From positions 62,001-126,000 of the forward strand of contig MPMM01000002.1 of assembly GCA_002238505.1 (NCBI GenBank): a stretch of 64,000 nucleotides of DNA. Reading direction: 5' to 3'. The DNA is from SAR202 cluster bacterium bin22. Its GTDB lineage: Bacteria > Chloroflexota > Dehalococcoidia > Lucifugimonadales > UBA3495. Below, one piece after another: positions 45,512 to 54,236 of the stretch. Position numbers and translations under genes: made by a program. Each line of letters opens with the position of its first letter. Positions within the stretch are counted from its first letter, which is position 1. The notes under the pieces were generated by a model. It had not been told where the DNA came from, made no database searches, and saw only the letters and a list, made by a program, of their open reading frames with translations.

Positions 45512-45901
45512 CTAGCTGGGAATGTGGACTATTGCTTCCACTTCAACCAGGAATTCGGGACGGACCAGGGCGGCTACCACCACGGTGGAACTGGCTGGCG
45601 GGCTTTCGGGGAAGGTCTCGGAGCGGACGGCGCTGAAGGCCGGGTAATCGTCCAGGTTGACCAGGAAGGTGGTTATCTTGACCACGTCCTGCATGGTGGC
45701 CCCGGCAGCTTCGACGATGGTTCGGATGCGGGCCATAACCTGGCGGGTCTGAGCGCCACAGTCGTCTCCACCTACCAACTCGCCGTCAGCCCCCTGGGCT
45801 ATCTGCCCGGAAACGAAGAGGAACTCGCCCACCCGCACGCCGGGAGAGAAGGCCGGGCTGGCGGCCAGTCCGTCGGGAACTATAGGTACTCGATCTGCCA
45901 T
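45512..45901 (-). CDS. RidA family enamine/imine deaminase
   Basis: This 129-residue YjgF/YER057c/UK114 protein clears reactive enamines. Features are VGEFLFVSGQIAQGADGELVGGD, QTRQVMARIRTIVEAAGATMQDVVKITTFLVNL and AALVRPEFLVEVEAI. The conserved Arg is present, as needed for RidA-type activity. GGAGGTG precedes the ATG. Confidence 0.9.
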   Translation of the reverse strand: MADRVPIVPDGLAASPAFSPGVRVGEFLFVSGQIAQGADGELVGGDDCGAQTRQVMARIRTIVEAAGATMQDVVKITTFLVNLDDYPAFSAVRSETFPESPPASSTVVVAALVRPEFLVEVEAIVHIPS

Positions 45902-46045
45902 GGGGACACCTCCGGAAAAGTTGCGTTCAGAGTTGCTAGCCGGTCGGGTTCGATGCGGGGTTATGATACCATTCAGATACGTCTCTTCAACTACTTCTCA
46001 CTATAATTCCGCGAGACAGTCAGAAATAACACGGGGGAAGCAAGC

Positions 46046-47248
46046 GTGACCACCAACAACATGGGGACGCCAGGTCATCCAGAAAGTGTTTCCCACTGGG
46101 TAAACAAGGCGATGTACTGGCAGAAGTTGGAGCAGTTCCGCAAGTTACAAAAGGGATACTGGCTGGTTTTTGATAAGTGCTGCGGACGATGTGAAGGGGG
46201 TTGGTTTGTCGATAACATTCTCAAAGACGTCACAGCTGTCGAGCAAGAGTGCGACTTCGGCCCTTACCGGCCAGATATTGTCCTGAGGCGTGGAGATCAG
46301 CCTGCGAGAATCATTGAGATTGTAAATACATCCAAGCCGTCTCGAAAAAAGATTGATTATTTCAAGTCCCGTGGAGTCGATATTTATGAGATTTCCGGAG
46401 ATGTTCACCCCATAGATGGTTCGTTTACCAACGTGCATATTGCTCCCCTAAACTGCCGCAAGCCCCAGAGAGACCGAATTAACTCTCTCCTAGATCACAT
46501 TATGCAGTTAGATGATTCGAGAATTGGTATTAGGGAAGACTTTCGCAGCGAGGAAAGGAAAAACAGGGAATGGAGAGAGAAGGAAGAGGAATGGGAACGC
46601 ATTCGGCAAGGGGTAGTTAATGAGAACTTAAGGTGCTCCCGATGTGGTGATGGATTCGAGCATGGAGAAGACCATTTCTCATTTGGCCAGACTTGGAAAC
46701 ATAAGAGTGCAGATGGAAATTGCGGACTTGTTCCCTTTTGTGAAAAATGCGGTTTCGAAGTAAGAGGTGGACCGAAAAGAGAGTTTCCTGATGATGCCGA
46801 AGAGTGGGGAGTGAACGGAGAATGTAGCAGCTGCACATCATATCTGTCCCGCGAGTTCCCAGCCCTTAATGGACCACCTGCGCCCTCACTACAAATGAAT
46901 GACGAGCGATTTTCGCGAATAGTAAGGCCGCCTAAGGAAAGAACCCAGCAGTATATTGTTGGGGAGCGAACCGTCACTAAGGCAGAACTACAAGCGGTAT
47001 TAATGCGGTTCAGAGAGGGGTTGGAGAGAGCTGCAAAAGAAATTAACGTTGAGAATCACCGCAAGGTTAACAGTATGAGTGAGCAAATAGGAGACATACT
47101 GAGGGCGGTGTTATTTCCCAACGAAATACAAGATTGGGATTGGCTTAAAGGTGTAGGTGAGAGTTACTTGCCAGAATTCATGGATACTGGCAGCCTTCAA
47201 GGTGACAAGTTCATCTATCCGAAGCGTTGGGGTGGGAGCCTCAAATAA
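46046..47248 (+). CDS. CoiA-like nuclease-fold protein with zinc-binding cysteines
   Basis: This 400-residue protein resembles CoiA-like predicted nucleases. ECDFGPYRPDIVLRRGDQPARIIEIVNTSKPSRKKIDYFKSRGVDIYEI (about 70-118) gives the Asp and E-x-V core of a PD-(D/E)XK site, with the Lys possibly displaced. A charged helix follows, then paired cysteines (CSRCGDGFEHGEDHFSFG, CEKCGFEV, CSSC) suggest zinc binding. A GTG start has GGGGGAAG upstream. The gene is clearly AT-rich among GC-rich neighbours. DNA or RNA processing or defence are possible roles; neither is proven. Confidence 0.68.
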   Translation: MTTNNMGTPGHPESVSHWVNKAMYWQKLEQFRKLQKGYWLVFDKCCGRCEGGWFVDNILKDVTAVEQECDFGPYRPDIVLRRGDQPARIIEIVNTSKPSRKKIDYFKSRGVDIYEISGDVHPIDGSFTNVHIAPLNCRKPQRDRINSLLDHIMQLDDSRIGIREDFRSEERKNREWREKEEEWERIRQGVVNENLRCSRCGDGFEHGEDHFSFGQTWKHKSADGNCGLVPFCEKCGFEVRGGPKREFPDDAEEWGVNGECSSCTSYLSREFPALNGPPAPSLQMNDERFSRIVRPPKERTQQYIVGERTVTKAELQAVLMRFREGLERAAKEINVENHRKVNSMSEQIGDILRAVLFPNEIQDWDWLKGVGESYLPEFMDTGSLQGDKFIYPKRWGGSLK

Positions 47249-47338
47249 ACGGAAGCCATTGAAAGTGCAGTCGAAAATATCCGGCAACCAATACCTGAAA
47301 CCGCTAATGGACCCGGAGAGTGAGGAGATACCTGCGTA

Positions 47339-48322
47339 ATGAAATTCGGCATTAACCTGGGGGGCGGCAACCTGCCCCACGAATCGCGGGCCGAGGCCCT
47401 GGAGGGTCGGCTGGAGAAGTCGAGGCTGGCTGCAAAGTACGGTTACCACTCCCTGTGGACCGGGGCGGCCTATCTTAACAACGATTTCCACGCGACCCTG
47501 CTGCTGGCCCGGGTGGCGGCCGAGGCGCCGGACCTGGAACTGGGGTTTGTGGGCCTTCTGCCCCTGTACCATCCGGTGGAGGCGGCGGAGCAGCTTTCCA
47601 CCCTGGATGTCATTTGCGGGGGGAAGCTTGTGCTTGCCCCAGCGTTGGGATGGAGGGACTTCCAGTTCGAGGGATTCGGCATCCCCAAGTCGGAACGCCT
47701 TTCCCGATTCCGGGAAGTCCTGGAAACGATGAAGGAACTGTGGGGCGACGGGCGGGTTACGCACCAGGGTCAGCACTTCCAGATGACCGACGTGCCCCCG
47801 GTGGGAGCGCCCCTGCAGCGGCCGTATCCACGCATTTACATCGCCGCCAACCAGGACCGCGGTGTCCGGCGAGCGGCCAGGTTGTCCGACGGGTGGCTGG
47901 TCAGTTCCCGGTCAACGTTGCCCACCATAGCGAGACAGGTAGAGATTTACCGGGAGGCAGCCGAAGTGGCGGGCAAGAAGCCCTACATTTCGGCCTGGCG
48001 GGAGATGTTTATTGCAGAAACCCGGGAGGAAGCTGTTCGCATTGCCCGTCCTCACGTGGAGTGGCTGTACCAGGACCGGGCCGCGTCGGGACACAGCCAG
48101 GAACTTCCCGAGGCCGACCGAATAGATGTGGGTTTCGAGAAGGTGCTGGAGGGCAGGTTCATAATCGGCAGTCCGGACGAATGCGCGGCGGAGATAGAAA
48201 AATACCAGGCACTGGGCATTGAGGAACTGGTCCTGAGGTGCCAGTGGCCCGGGATGCCCAACGAGGACTCGCTAAAGGCGGTGGAACTGTTCGGGAAAGA
48301 GGTGTTGCCCCGGTTCGCCTGA
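47339..48322 (+). CDS. LLM class flavin-dependent oxidoreductase
   Basis: This 327-residue luciferase-like protein of the F420/FMN type reads MKFGINLGGGNLPHESR, then LAAKYGYHSLWTG, LGFVGLLPLYHPVEAAEQLSTLDVICGGKLVLAPALGWRDFQFEGFG and RPYPRIYIAANQDRGVRRAARLSDGWLVS. It is the shortest of the four paralogs and lacks the EHH motif of the others (TGAAYLNN instead). GAGGAGAT precedes the ATG. Confidence 0.88.
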   Translation: MKFGINLGGGNLPHESRAEALEGRLEKSRLAAKYGYHSLWTGAAYLNNDFHATLLLARVAAEAPDLELGFVGLLPLYHPVEAAEQLSTLDVICGGKLVLAPALGWRDFQFEGFGIPKSERLSRFREVLETMKELWGDGRVTHQGQHFQMTDVPPVGAPLQRPYPRIYIAANQDRGVRRAARLSDGWLVSSRSTLPTIARQVEIYREAAEVAGKKPYISAWREMFIAETREEAVRIARPHVEWLYQDRAASGHSQELPEADRIDVGFEKVLEGRFIIGSPDECAAEIEKYQALGIEELVLRCQWPGMPNEDSLKAVELFGKEVLPRFA

Positions 48323-48361
48323 CTGGCACCACAAGCAGGTTCCCGTTGGCGGGTGGTCAGG

Positions 48362-48952
48362 CTATCCGGCGGCCAGTGCCGCTACCACTTCGGCCGCGCT
48401 GGCGATGGTTGCCTGCCTGGGAAAGACCCTTTGCATAAGGAAGTCGTGGACTTCCGGATCGGGGTCAGCGCAACCGTCTTCAACTACGACAAGCCGGTAG
48501 TCGGCGTCGGCACCGTAGCGAACGGTGGAGAGGATGACCCCGCTGGTGGCGTGGCCCATCAGCACCAGGGTGTCGATGTTGTGGGCGCCCAGGATCATGG
48601 CCAGATCGGTGCCATAGAAGGCGTTAACCCGGTGCTTGACGATGACCGGTTCACCTTCCCGGGGCAGGACAGAGGGGTGGATCAGCGAGACGGGGTTGGC
48701 CGGTGGCACCTGTCCGGAGGACTTGCGCTGGCTGAAAGTCTGGTTTCGGTCGGAAATTTCGGGATAGCCGGGCCGAAAATGCACGACGATATAAGCCACC
48801 AGCGCCCCGGCGTTGCGAGCCGCCGCCAGGACTTCCTGAGCGCGGTCGAAAGTCTGCCTTTCCTGCACCATGGGGTTTGATCCCATGCCCTCGTTGTGAA
48901 AGTCGGCGGCCAGCACCACGGTCCTGTTTTTGTCCAAGGTCAGTTCTGCCAT
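48362..48952 (-). CDS. isochorismatase-like protein without catalytic Cys
   Basis: This 196-residue protein has the isochorismatase/cysteine hydrolase fold. Asp17 (AADFHNE) and Lys106 (VKHRVNAFYGTDL) of the usual triad are present. At the Cys position the motif reads LMGHATSGVILSTVRYGADADY, with Gly138 instead of Cys. The protein may bind a ligand without hydrolysing it, or use other chemistry. GGGAGG precedes the ATG. Confidence 0.83.
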   Translation of the reverse strand: MAELTLDKNRTVVLAADFHNEGMGSNPMVQERQTFDRAQEVLAAARNAGALVAYIVVHFRPGYPEISDRNQTFSQRKSSGQVPPANPVSLIHPSVLPREGEPVIVKHRVNAFYGTDLAMILGAHNIDTLVLMGHATSGVILSTVRYGADADYRLVVVEDGCADPDPEVHDFLMQRVFPRQATIASAAEVVAALAAG

Positions 48953-49211
48953 GGCTTGCCTCCCTGACAGCGAATTCGCTCACTCCGGTTTTTGAAAATT
49001 CATGGGGGAAGTTTAGAAACGGCGTGCTATGGTGTCAATCGTAGAAATAGCAGCGTCCCCCTGGCATCGGCAGAATCGGGTTAACAAGAGGCTGACAGAA
49101 GCTTGCCCGGTAAGAGAAACGAGCAACGGGCGAGTCGTTCTCTGTTTCCTGTTGCCCTCTCCAGAGGCCCGGTGTACGCTCTTCGTGCACTCCAGAACTG
49201 AAGGCGATTTG

Positions 49212-50219
49212 ATGCGCCAAACTGCGCTAATGAAAAAAGTCTCCGCTCTGATGGGGTCCAGGCCCTTGCCTACGGCTGCCCAGAGTCCCGGCGAGTGGAA
49301 CCATATCGAGGGCTGGCGGAGATGGCTTCTTCCTTCTGACTTCCGGTCACAGGTTGAGTCTTTGCACGGGGAAAGCCTGGAATGCAGGAAATACCTTACC
49401 GAGTCCCTTACGGTAAGTGAGAAACGCAGGGTTGCGACGGTGAAAGTTGCCGACAGTCAGAAATACCGTAGAGACCTGGACTATTGTCCTGAAGATTTCA
49501 GGAGCCAGCGCATAACCTTCGTCAAGGCTGAAGCAAAGGAAAGGTGCGACCGCTGCAGGGGGCAGGGGAGAATAGATTGCAGCCCGGAAATGCCCTGCCC
49601 CAATTGTAAAGGGAGGCGGACCCGCAAGGACTACTGTTTTTCCTGCGGAGGGAGCGGACGCTCGGGCATGGATGGTAAAGAGGAATGCTTGACGTGCGGA
49701 GGCAGGGGCATCCGGTCGGAAGGGTGCGCTGCCTGTGCTGATGTCTATTCCGGCAGCACTGGCAGGGTGCGGTGCAGCAGGTGTGGTGGCATGGGCTGGG
49801 TGGTATGTCGCGGGTGCGACGGCGCCGGAGTCAAGCTGCGGGCCGACCTGGTCATCAGAAGATATAGAGCCTACGCAGAGGTCCACTATAGATTGGGCGG
49901 GCTGGAAGTGGATAGATCAAGGTTCGGCCTGGACCCAAAGCACTTCAATTCCCTGCCCGGAAAGCTGGTGCGCCAAGAGATGCTGACACCTTCGGCGGCG
50001 AGGGTTGCCCTTCAGCGGACCAGCGAGTTCAGCTATGGTGTTGAAGTGAGGACATTTCGGTACAAGGGCGCCGAATTTCATGTGAACCGAATTGAGTCCG
50101 GCGGAGAGGCTAGGCTGGTAACCAGAAATTTGCCGTGGTCGAAATCCAAGCTGGTTCTTGCCGGATTCCTGGGTGCAGCCGCGGTATGTGCGCCTGCCGC
50201 GTTTCTGTTGGCTATTTGA
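49212..50219 (+). CDS. CxxCxGxG zinc-finger protein with C-terminal membrane anchor
   Basis: This protein of about 335 residues has a DnaJ-type cysteine-rich centre: CDRCRGQGRIDC, CPNCKGRRTRKDYCFSCGGSG, CLTCGGRGIRSEGCAAC, CSRCGGMGWVVCRGCDGAG. No J-domain is present. The last 23 residues (KLVLAGFLGAAAVCAPAAFLLAI) form one membrane helix, suggesting tail anchoring. The start at 49212 is preferred; an ATG at 49029 would add 61 residues without domain character. Chaperone-like or redox roles are possible; function is unknown. Confidence 0.72.
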   Translation: MRQTALMKKVSALMGSRPLPTAAQSPGEWNHIEGWRRWLLPSDFRSQVESLHGESLECRKYLTESLTVSEKRRVATVKVADSQKYRRDLDYCPEDFRSQRITFVKAEAKERCDRCRGQGRIDCSPEMPCPNCKGRRTRKDYCFSCGGSGRSGMDGKEECLTCGGRGIRSEGCAACADVYSGSTGRVRCSRCGGMGWVVCRGCDGAGVKLRADLVIRRYRAYAEVHYRLGGLEVDRSRFGLDPKHFNSLPGKLVRQEMLTPSAARVALQRTSEFSYGVEVRTFRYKGAEFHVNRIESGGEARLVTRNLPWSKSKLVLAGFLGAAAVCAPAAFLLAI

Positions 50220-50370
50220 CACGACAGGCGACATTCCCCAGTCGATGTGCTGTCCCGCTTTCCAGGTTGTCTTTCCCGCCCTTCGCTCAGACTGTTGAAT
50301 TGCCATAACGACGCAGCACTGTTGCTTTCGACTGCTTCGGTACGGCCATCCCCAGCGCAAATGTGGCAGG

Positions 50371-51426
50371 TCACGCTCGGAGCGGGGCGCTGACGTGGTG
50401 CAGGTGTTGCAGTATTTCCCGGTGGGAGCGAACTATGCCCGTCTCGTAGTAGGAGATGGAACGGCCCCTGCAGAAGGGCATAACGATTTTTTGCGCCTCT
50501 TTCAACCGGTTTCTGGGCATGTTGGGGAACAAGTGGTGCTCGATCTGGTAATTGAGGCCGCCGTAGAGGTAGTCATTCAGCCGGCTCGATTTTATATTCC
50601 TGGAAGTCAGTACCTGTTTCCTCAAATAGTCCAGTGGAGATGTTCCGTCCAGCAACAGCATGCCCTTGTGGTTGGGGGCAAATGTTGAACCGATGTACAG
50701 TCCCAACAGCAACTGATTCACTGCTAAGAAGAGGAACCCCTGCCATACGGGCAAAAACATGAAAACCAGCCCAATATAGAGGCCCACGTGAGCGGCCATC
50801 AGCAGGGGTTCTGCTACCGGGAACCTCAGCTTGTTTCCGAAAAGATACTGAATGCCGGACACTTTGAGCACAAAGCCCTCGAAACAAACTAGGGGGTAAA
50901 AGAGAATAGCCTGGTGGCTGGCAATCAGCCGGAATATCCCTTTCATTCTTTGGGCCTGCTCTTCAGAGAAGGCGACGAAGGGCAGGTTTATGTCGGGGTC
51001 CAGGTCCAGATCGTTGGGATTGCTGTGGTGCTCGTTGTGCTTTTCGACCCACCAGGTGCGGTTGATGCCGACGAGGAAGCTGACGAACAAGCCGAGGAGG
51101 TCATTGTTGCGGCTCGAGCGAAAGACTTGCTTGTGGCCCAGATCGTGGCCGAGGAAACAAAGCTGAACCATGATGAACGCAAGGAATGCCGCGTTCAGCA
51201 TTTGTATCCAGAGGCTGTCCACGAGGGTCAGGATTCCGATGCTCAATGCCAGCAGGCCCAGGTTAACGGCCAGCTTTATGGCATAGTGCCCTGGATCTTT
51301 TTCCAGGAGCCCGGCATTTTTTACAAGGTCACGCAATTGGGCGTACTCGTTGGGTTCAAACTCTGGCGCTTTGGCAACACCTGCAGGACCTGAAGGTCTG
51401 GCTGCCATATTGTCAGTTATGGTCAT
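50371..51426 (-). CDS. membrane fatty acid desaturase, front-end type
   Basis: This 351-residue di-iron desaturase has three histidine boxes: HDLGH at 94-98, HNEHH at 130-134 and QIEHH at 294-298. Gln in place of the first His of box three is typical of front-end and related linoleoyl/delta-6-like desaturases. Hydrophobic helices lie near 48-90, 110-122 and 205-248. No cytochrome b5 domain is fused. It would insert a double bond into membrane acyl chains using an external electron donor, which is not in the window. Confidence 0.92.
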   Translation of the reverse strand: MTITDNMAARPSGPAGVAKAPEFEPNEYAQLRDLVKNAGLLEKDPGHYAIKLAVNLGLLALSIGILTLVDSLWIQMLNAAFLAFIMVQLCFLGHDLGHKQVFRSSRNNDLLGLFVSFLVGINRTWWVEKHNEHHSNPNDLDLDPDINLPFVAFSEEQAQRMKGIFRLIASHQAILFYPLVCFEGFVLKVSGIQYLFGNKLRFPVAEPLLMAAHVGLYIGLVFMFLPVWQGFLFLAVNQLLLGLYIGSTFAPNHKGMLLLDGTSPLDYLRKQVLTSRNIKSSRLNDYLYGGLNYQIEHHLFPNMPRNRLKEAQKIVMPFCRGRSISYYETGIVRSHREILQHLHHVSAPLRA

Positions 51427-51866
51427 TCGTGGGTACCTTTCACCTTACTTTCCAATGCAAAGTTAATGGCCGTCTGTCTTGACGGCCACCTCATGGGCGC
51501 TATTCCGGAACTGGGACGCAAGCTTATCGAGGCGCACGCTGGCTAATGCGCGCGGTCGAACAACGACAAGGTGCGGTGCGGTAATACCTGCGGACCAACA
51601 AGAGTGGGAGCAACCCGTGGGAGAAATTCATGGAAGTGGATTCTATCACGAATCGGGCCGGAAGTGTTGGATAGAAGTTTTGCGCTAATGAAATGGCCTG
51701 TCGCAAGCCGGTCCGGAAGTGTTCCAGGATACCCCCGGGCCGGAGCCAGAAGCAGTCGGCGGCCCGGTCACCGGATGAAGCCATAATTTCGGTTGCCTGC
51801 TTTCCAACCCCGGTGTAATCTCTCCCCACTTAGCAGATCATTAAATGCTCAGGGAGGTACTTTGCC
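51427..51866. other. intergenic region without recognised gene
   Basis: This 440-base spacer lies between divergent desaturase and amidohydrolase genes. Short open frames lack ribosome sites and known motifs. It presumably contains both promoters, but none was clear enough to list. Confidence 0.45.
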
Positions 51867-53462
51867 ATGCCCTCCATCTATGCAGATACCGTTATTCGCA
51901 ACGCCAACATCATCACCATTGACTCCAGCCGACCCCGAGCCGAAGCCCTGGCCATGCTGCACGGGAGGTTCGCGGCAGTGGGGACCGCCGACGATGTTTC
52001 GGACTGGGTGGGACCTGATACCAGGGTGCTGGATATGGACGGCAAGACGGTCCTGCCCGGGTTTATTGATGCTCACATCCACGTACTGAACAGCGGCATC
52101 CGCCACGTCATGGCCGCCGATTGCGCCCAGCCCACAATTGCGGCCATCCAGGAGGAATTGCGGAAACGGGTGGCCGTTACCCCGGCTGGCCAGTGGGTGC
52201 AGGGGTTCAAGTTCGACGATACCAAGACGGCCGAGAACCGCTTTCTTTACCGCGCTGACCTGGACGCCGTGAGTACCGAGCATCCCATCCTGGTGGCACA
52301 TAGGGCCGGTCACGTCTATTACATGAACAGCCTGGGCATGGAGCTGGCCGGGTTCAACAGCGAGACCCCGGACCCGTCGGGCGGCCGTCTGGGACGGGAC
52401 CCGGACACCGGAGAACTGGATGGGGTGGTTTACGAGCGGGCGATTGAGCCGGTGCGGTTTGGCCTCATTCCGGTGGAGACTCCGGAAATACGAAGGGAGG
52501 GCCTGCGGACAATCTGCGGGATGCTGAACGAAGCGGGGCTGACCAGCGTCCACGATGCGCGGGTTACTGCAGAGGAGTTCACCACATACCAGGAGGGCTA
52601 CAAGGAAGGCGACCTGTCCCTGCGAGTTTACTGCCTTCTGTACTATCCGCACTTTCCGGCTTTACGGGATGCCGGGGTAGTGGCCGGGCTGGGCGATGAC
52701 CGCCTGCGCATTGGAGGCATCAAGATGGTGGCGGACGGTGCAATTGCCACCCGTACTGCCTACCTGTCGGCCCCCTACGAGGGAAGCTGCTGCGACTATG
52801 GCATCCTGGCCATGGAGGCGGACGAGATAAACGAGCGGGTAATGGAGATGCACAAGGCCGGATTCCAGGTGTGCATCCACGCCAACGGGGACAGTACCAT
52901 CGACATGGTGGTGTCGGCTTACGAGCGGGCCCAGAAAGCATATCCCCGTCCCGACCCCCGCCACCGCATCGAGCACTGCACCCTGGTGAACCCGGACCTG
53001 CTTTCGCGGATGAAGGCCCTGGGTGCGGTGGCGACACCATTCTGTACCTACGTGTATTACCACGGTGAAAAGATGCCTTTCTACGGCGAGGAGCGACTGC
53101 GCTGGATGTTCGCCCAGCGTTCATTCCTTGATTATGGGGTTATATCCACCGGGGCTACCGACTACCCGCCCGGGCCCTTTGAGCCCCTGATGGGCATCCA
53201 GAGCTGTGTTACCCGTACCGACAGCGAGGGACGGCTTTGGGGGGAGAACCAGAAGGTGACTGTGGAAGAGGCCCTGCGCATTTACACGCTGCACGGGGCA
53301 TACGCGGGCTTCGAAGAGAACATTAAGGGTTCCATTGAAACGGGCAAGCTGGCGGACCTGGTGGTGCTGGGTGAGGACCCCACGGCGGTTGACCCATTGA
53401 CGATAAAGGACATTCCAGTAATGCAGACAATTGTGGGCGGGGAGACGGTTTACGGGGGCTAG
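51867..53462 (+). CDS. amidohydrolase family protein (YtcJ-like)
   Basis: This 531-residue metal-dependent amidohydrolase of the NfdA/YtcJ type reads ADTVIRNANIITIDSSRPRAEALAMLHGRFAAVG at the N terminus (beta-sandwich part), then VLPGFIDAHIHVL (metal-binding HxH). VCIHANGDSTIDMVVSAYE, RHRIEHCTLV and STGATDYPPGPFEP supply later ligands. KGSIETGKLADLVVLGEDP closes the domain. GGGAGGT precedes the ATG. Likely cleaves an amide or related bond; substrate is unknown. Confidence 0.9.
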   Translation: MPSIYADTVIRNANIITIDSSRPRAEALAMLHGRFAAVGTADDVSDWVGPDTRVLDMDGKTVLPGFIDAHIHVLNSGIRHVMAADCAQPTIAAIQEELRKRVAVTPAGQWVQGFKFDDTKTAENRFLYRADLDAVSTEHPILVAHRAGHVYYMNSLGMELAGFNSETPDPSGGRLGRDPDTGELDGVVYERAIEPVRFGLIPVETPEIRREGLRTICGMLNEAGLTSVHDARVTAEEFTTYQEGYKEGDLSLRVYCLLYYPHFPALRDAGVVAGLGDDRLRIGGIKMVADGAIATRTAYLSAPYEGSCCDYGILAMEADEINERVMEMHKAGFQVCIHANGDSTIDMVVSAYERAQKAYPRPDPRHRIEHCTLVNPDLLSRMKALGAVATPFCTYVYYHGEKMPFYGEERLRWMFAQRSFLDYGVISTGATDYPPGPFEPLMGIQSCVTRTDSEGRLWGENQKVTVEEALRIYTLHGAYAGFEENIKGSIETGKLADLVVLGEDPTAVDPLTIKDIPVMQTIVGGETVYGG

Positions 53463-53511
53463 TTTGCAGAAAGTGGACTTAGGGGAGAGGGAAGCGGCGA
53501 GGAACCGGCAG

Positions 53512-53997
53512 CTAGAGCAGTTTGCTCAGGGTTACGGACAAGCTGATGATTATGGCGCTTTGAGCGACCATCGCGCCGATCATCCACTTTACCGTATCGT
53601 ATTTGGCCCTCTCGATCCTTGCCTCGGTGGACAGCCGTAGGGCTTCGATATCAGACTGGATCGACAGACGGACGGTTTCAAGGTCAGACTGGGTGGAGAC
53701 GCGAAGGGTTTCGATATCAGAGTGGGTGGAAACGCGAAGGGCTTCGGTATCAGACTGAGTGGACAGCCGAAGGGCATTGATATCAGACTGGGTAGAAAGC
53801 CGCAAAATCTCTACATCGGACTTAACAGATTTAACTTCGGCCAAGACTGCTGCAATGTCAGACTTGGTGGCCAGATTGCTGTTCAGCAAGTTTATCTGCT
53901 CACTGGCCAGAGCTTCGGCCTGCCTTTCAGTAAAGCCGCTGGCTATGAGATTCTGGACGAAACGGTGGGTGTCGAAAGGGATTGCTTCCTGTGCCAT
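53512..53997 (-). CDS. DUF1640-like coiled-coil protein with hendecad repeats
   Basis: This 161-residue protein reads FDTHRFVQNLIASGFTERQAEALASEQINLLNSNLATKSDIAAV, as in DUF1640/CCDC90-type proteins. Then come six 11-residue repeats of the form LRLSTQSDIEA (about 65-130), a right-handed coiled-coil pattern, and a C-terminal membrane helix (WMIGAMVAQSAIIISLSVTL). The repeat is visible as a 33-base periodicity in the DNA. It is likely a membrane-anchored oligomer. Function is unknown. Confidence 0.8.
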   Translation of the reverse strand: MAQEAIPFDTHRFVQNLIASGFTERQAEALASEQINLLNSNLATKSDIAAVLAEVKSVKSDVEILRLSTQSDINALRLSTQSDTEALRVSTHSDIETLRVSTQSDLETVRLSIQSDIEALRLSTEARIERAKYDTVKWMIGAMVAQSAIIISLSVTLSKLL

Positions 53998-54236
53998 GGG
54001 CTAATTGTATTCGGCCAAAAAGCGGAGTTCAATTCCCTAGTTTCTCGATGTAGGTCGTCCGGCAGGGATGGAGCATGATTACAGCCGCTGCTGGAAGCCC
54101 GGGTTTCACTCGGGCTGGCACGTTCCTACCCTAATACCGAGAAGAATGTACTGCCTGGCGGGGCTCAGTCGTGGCCACGACTAGTTCTGATGGTAATATA
54201 GACCACAATTAGGTATGGCCAGCGCGGGAGGTTGCT

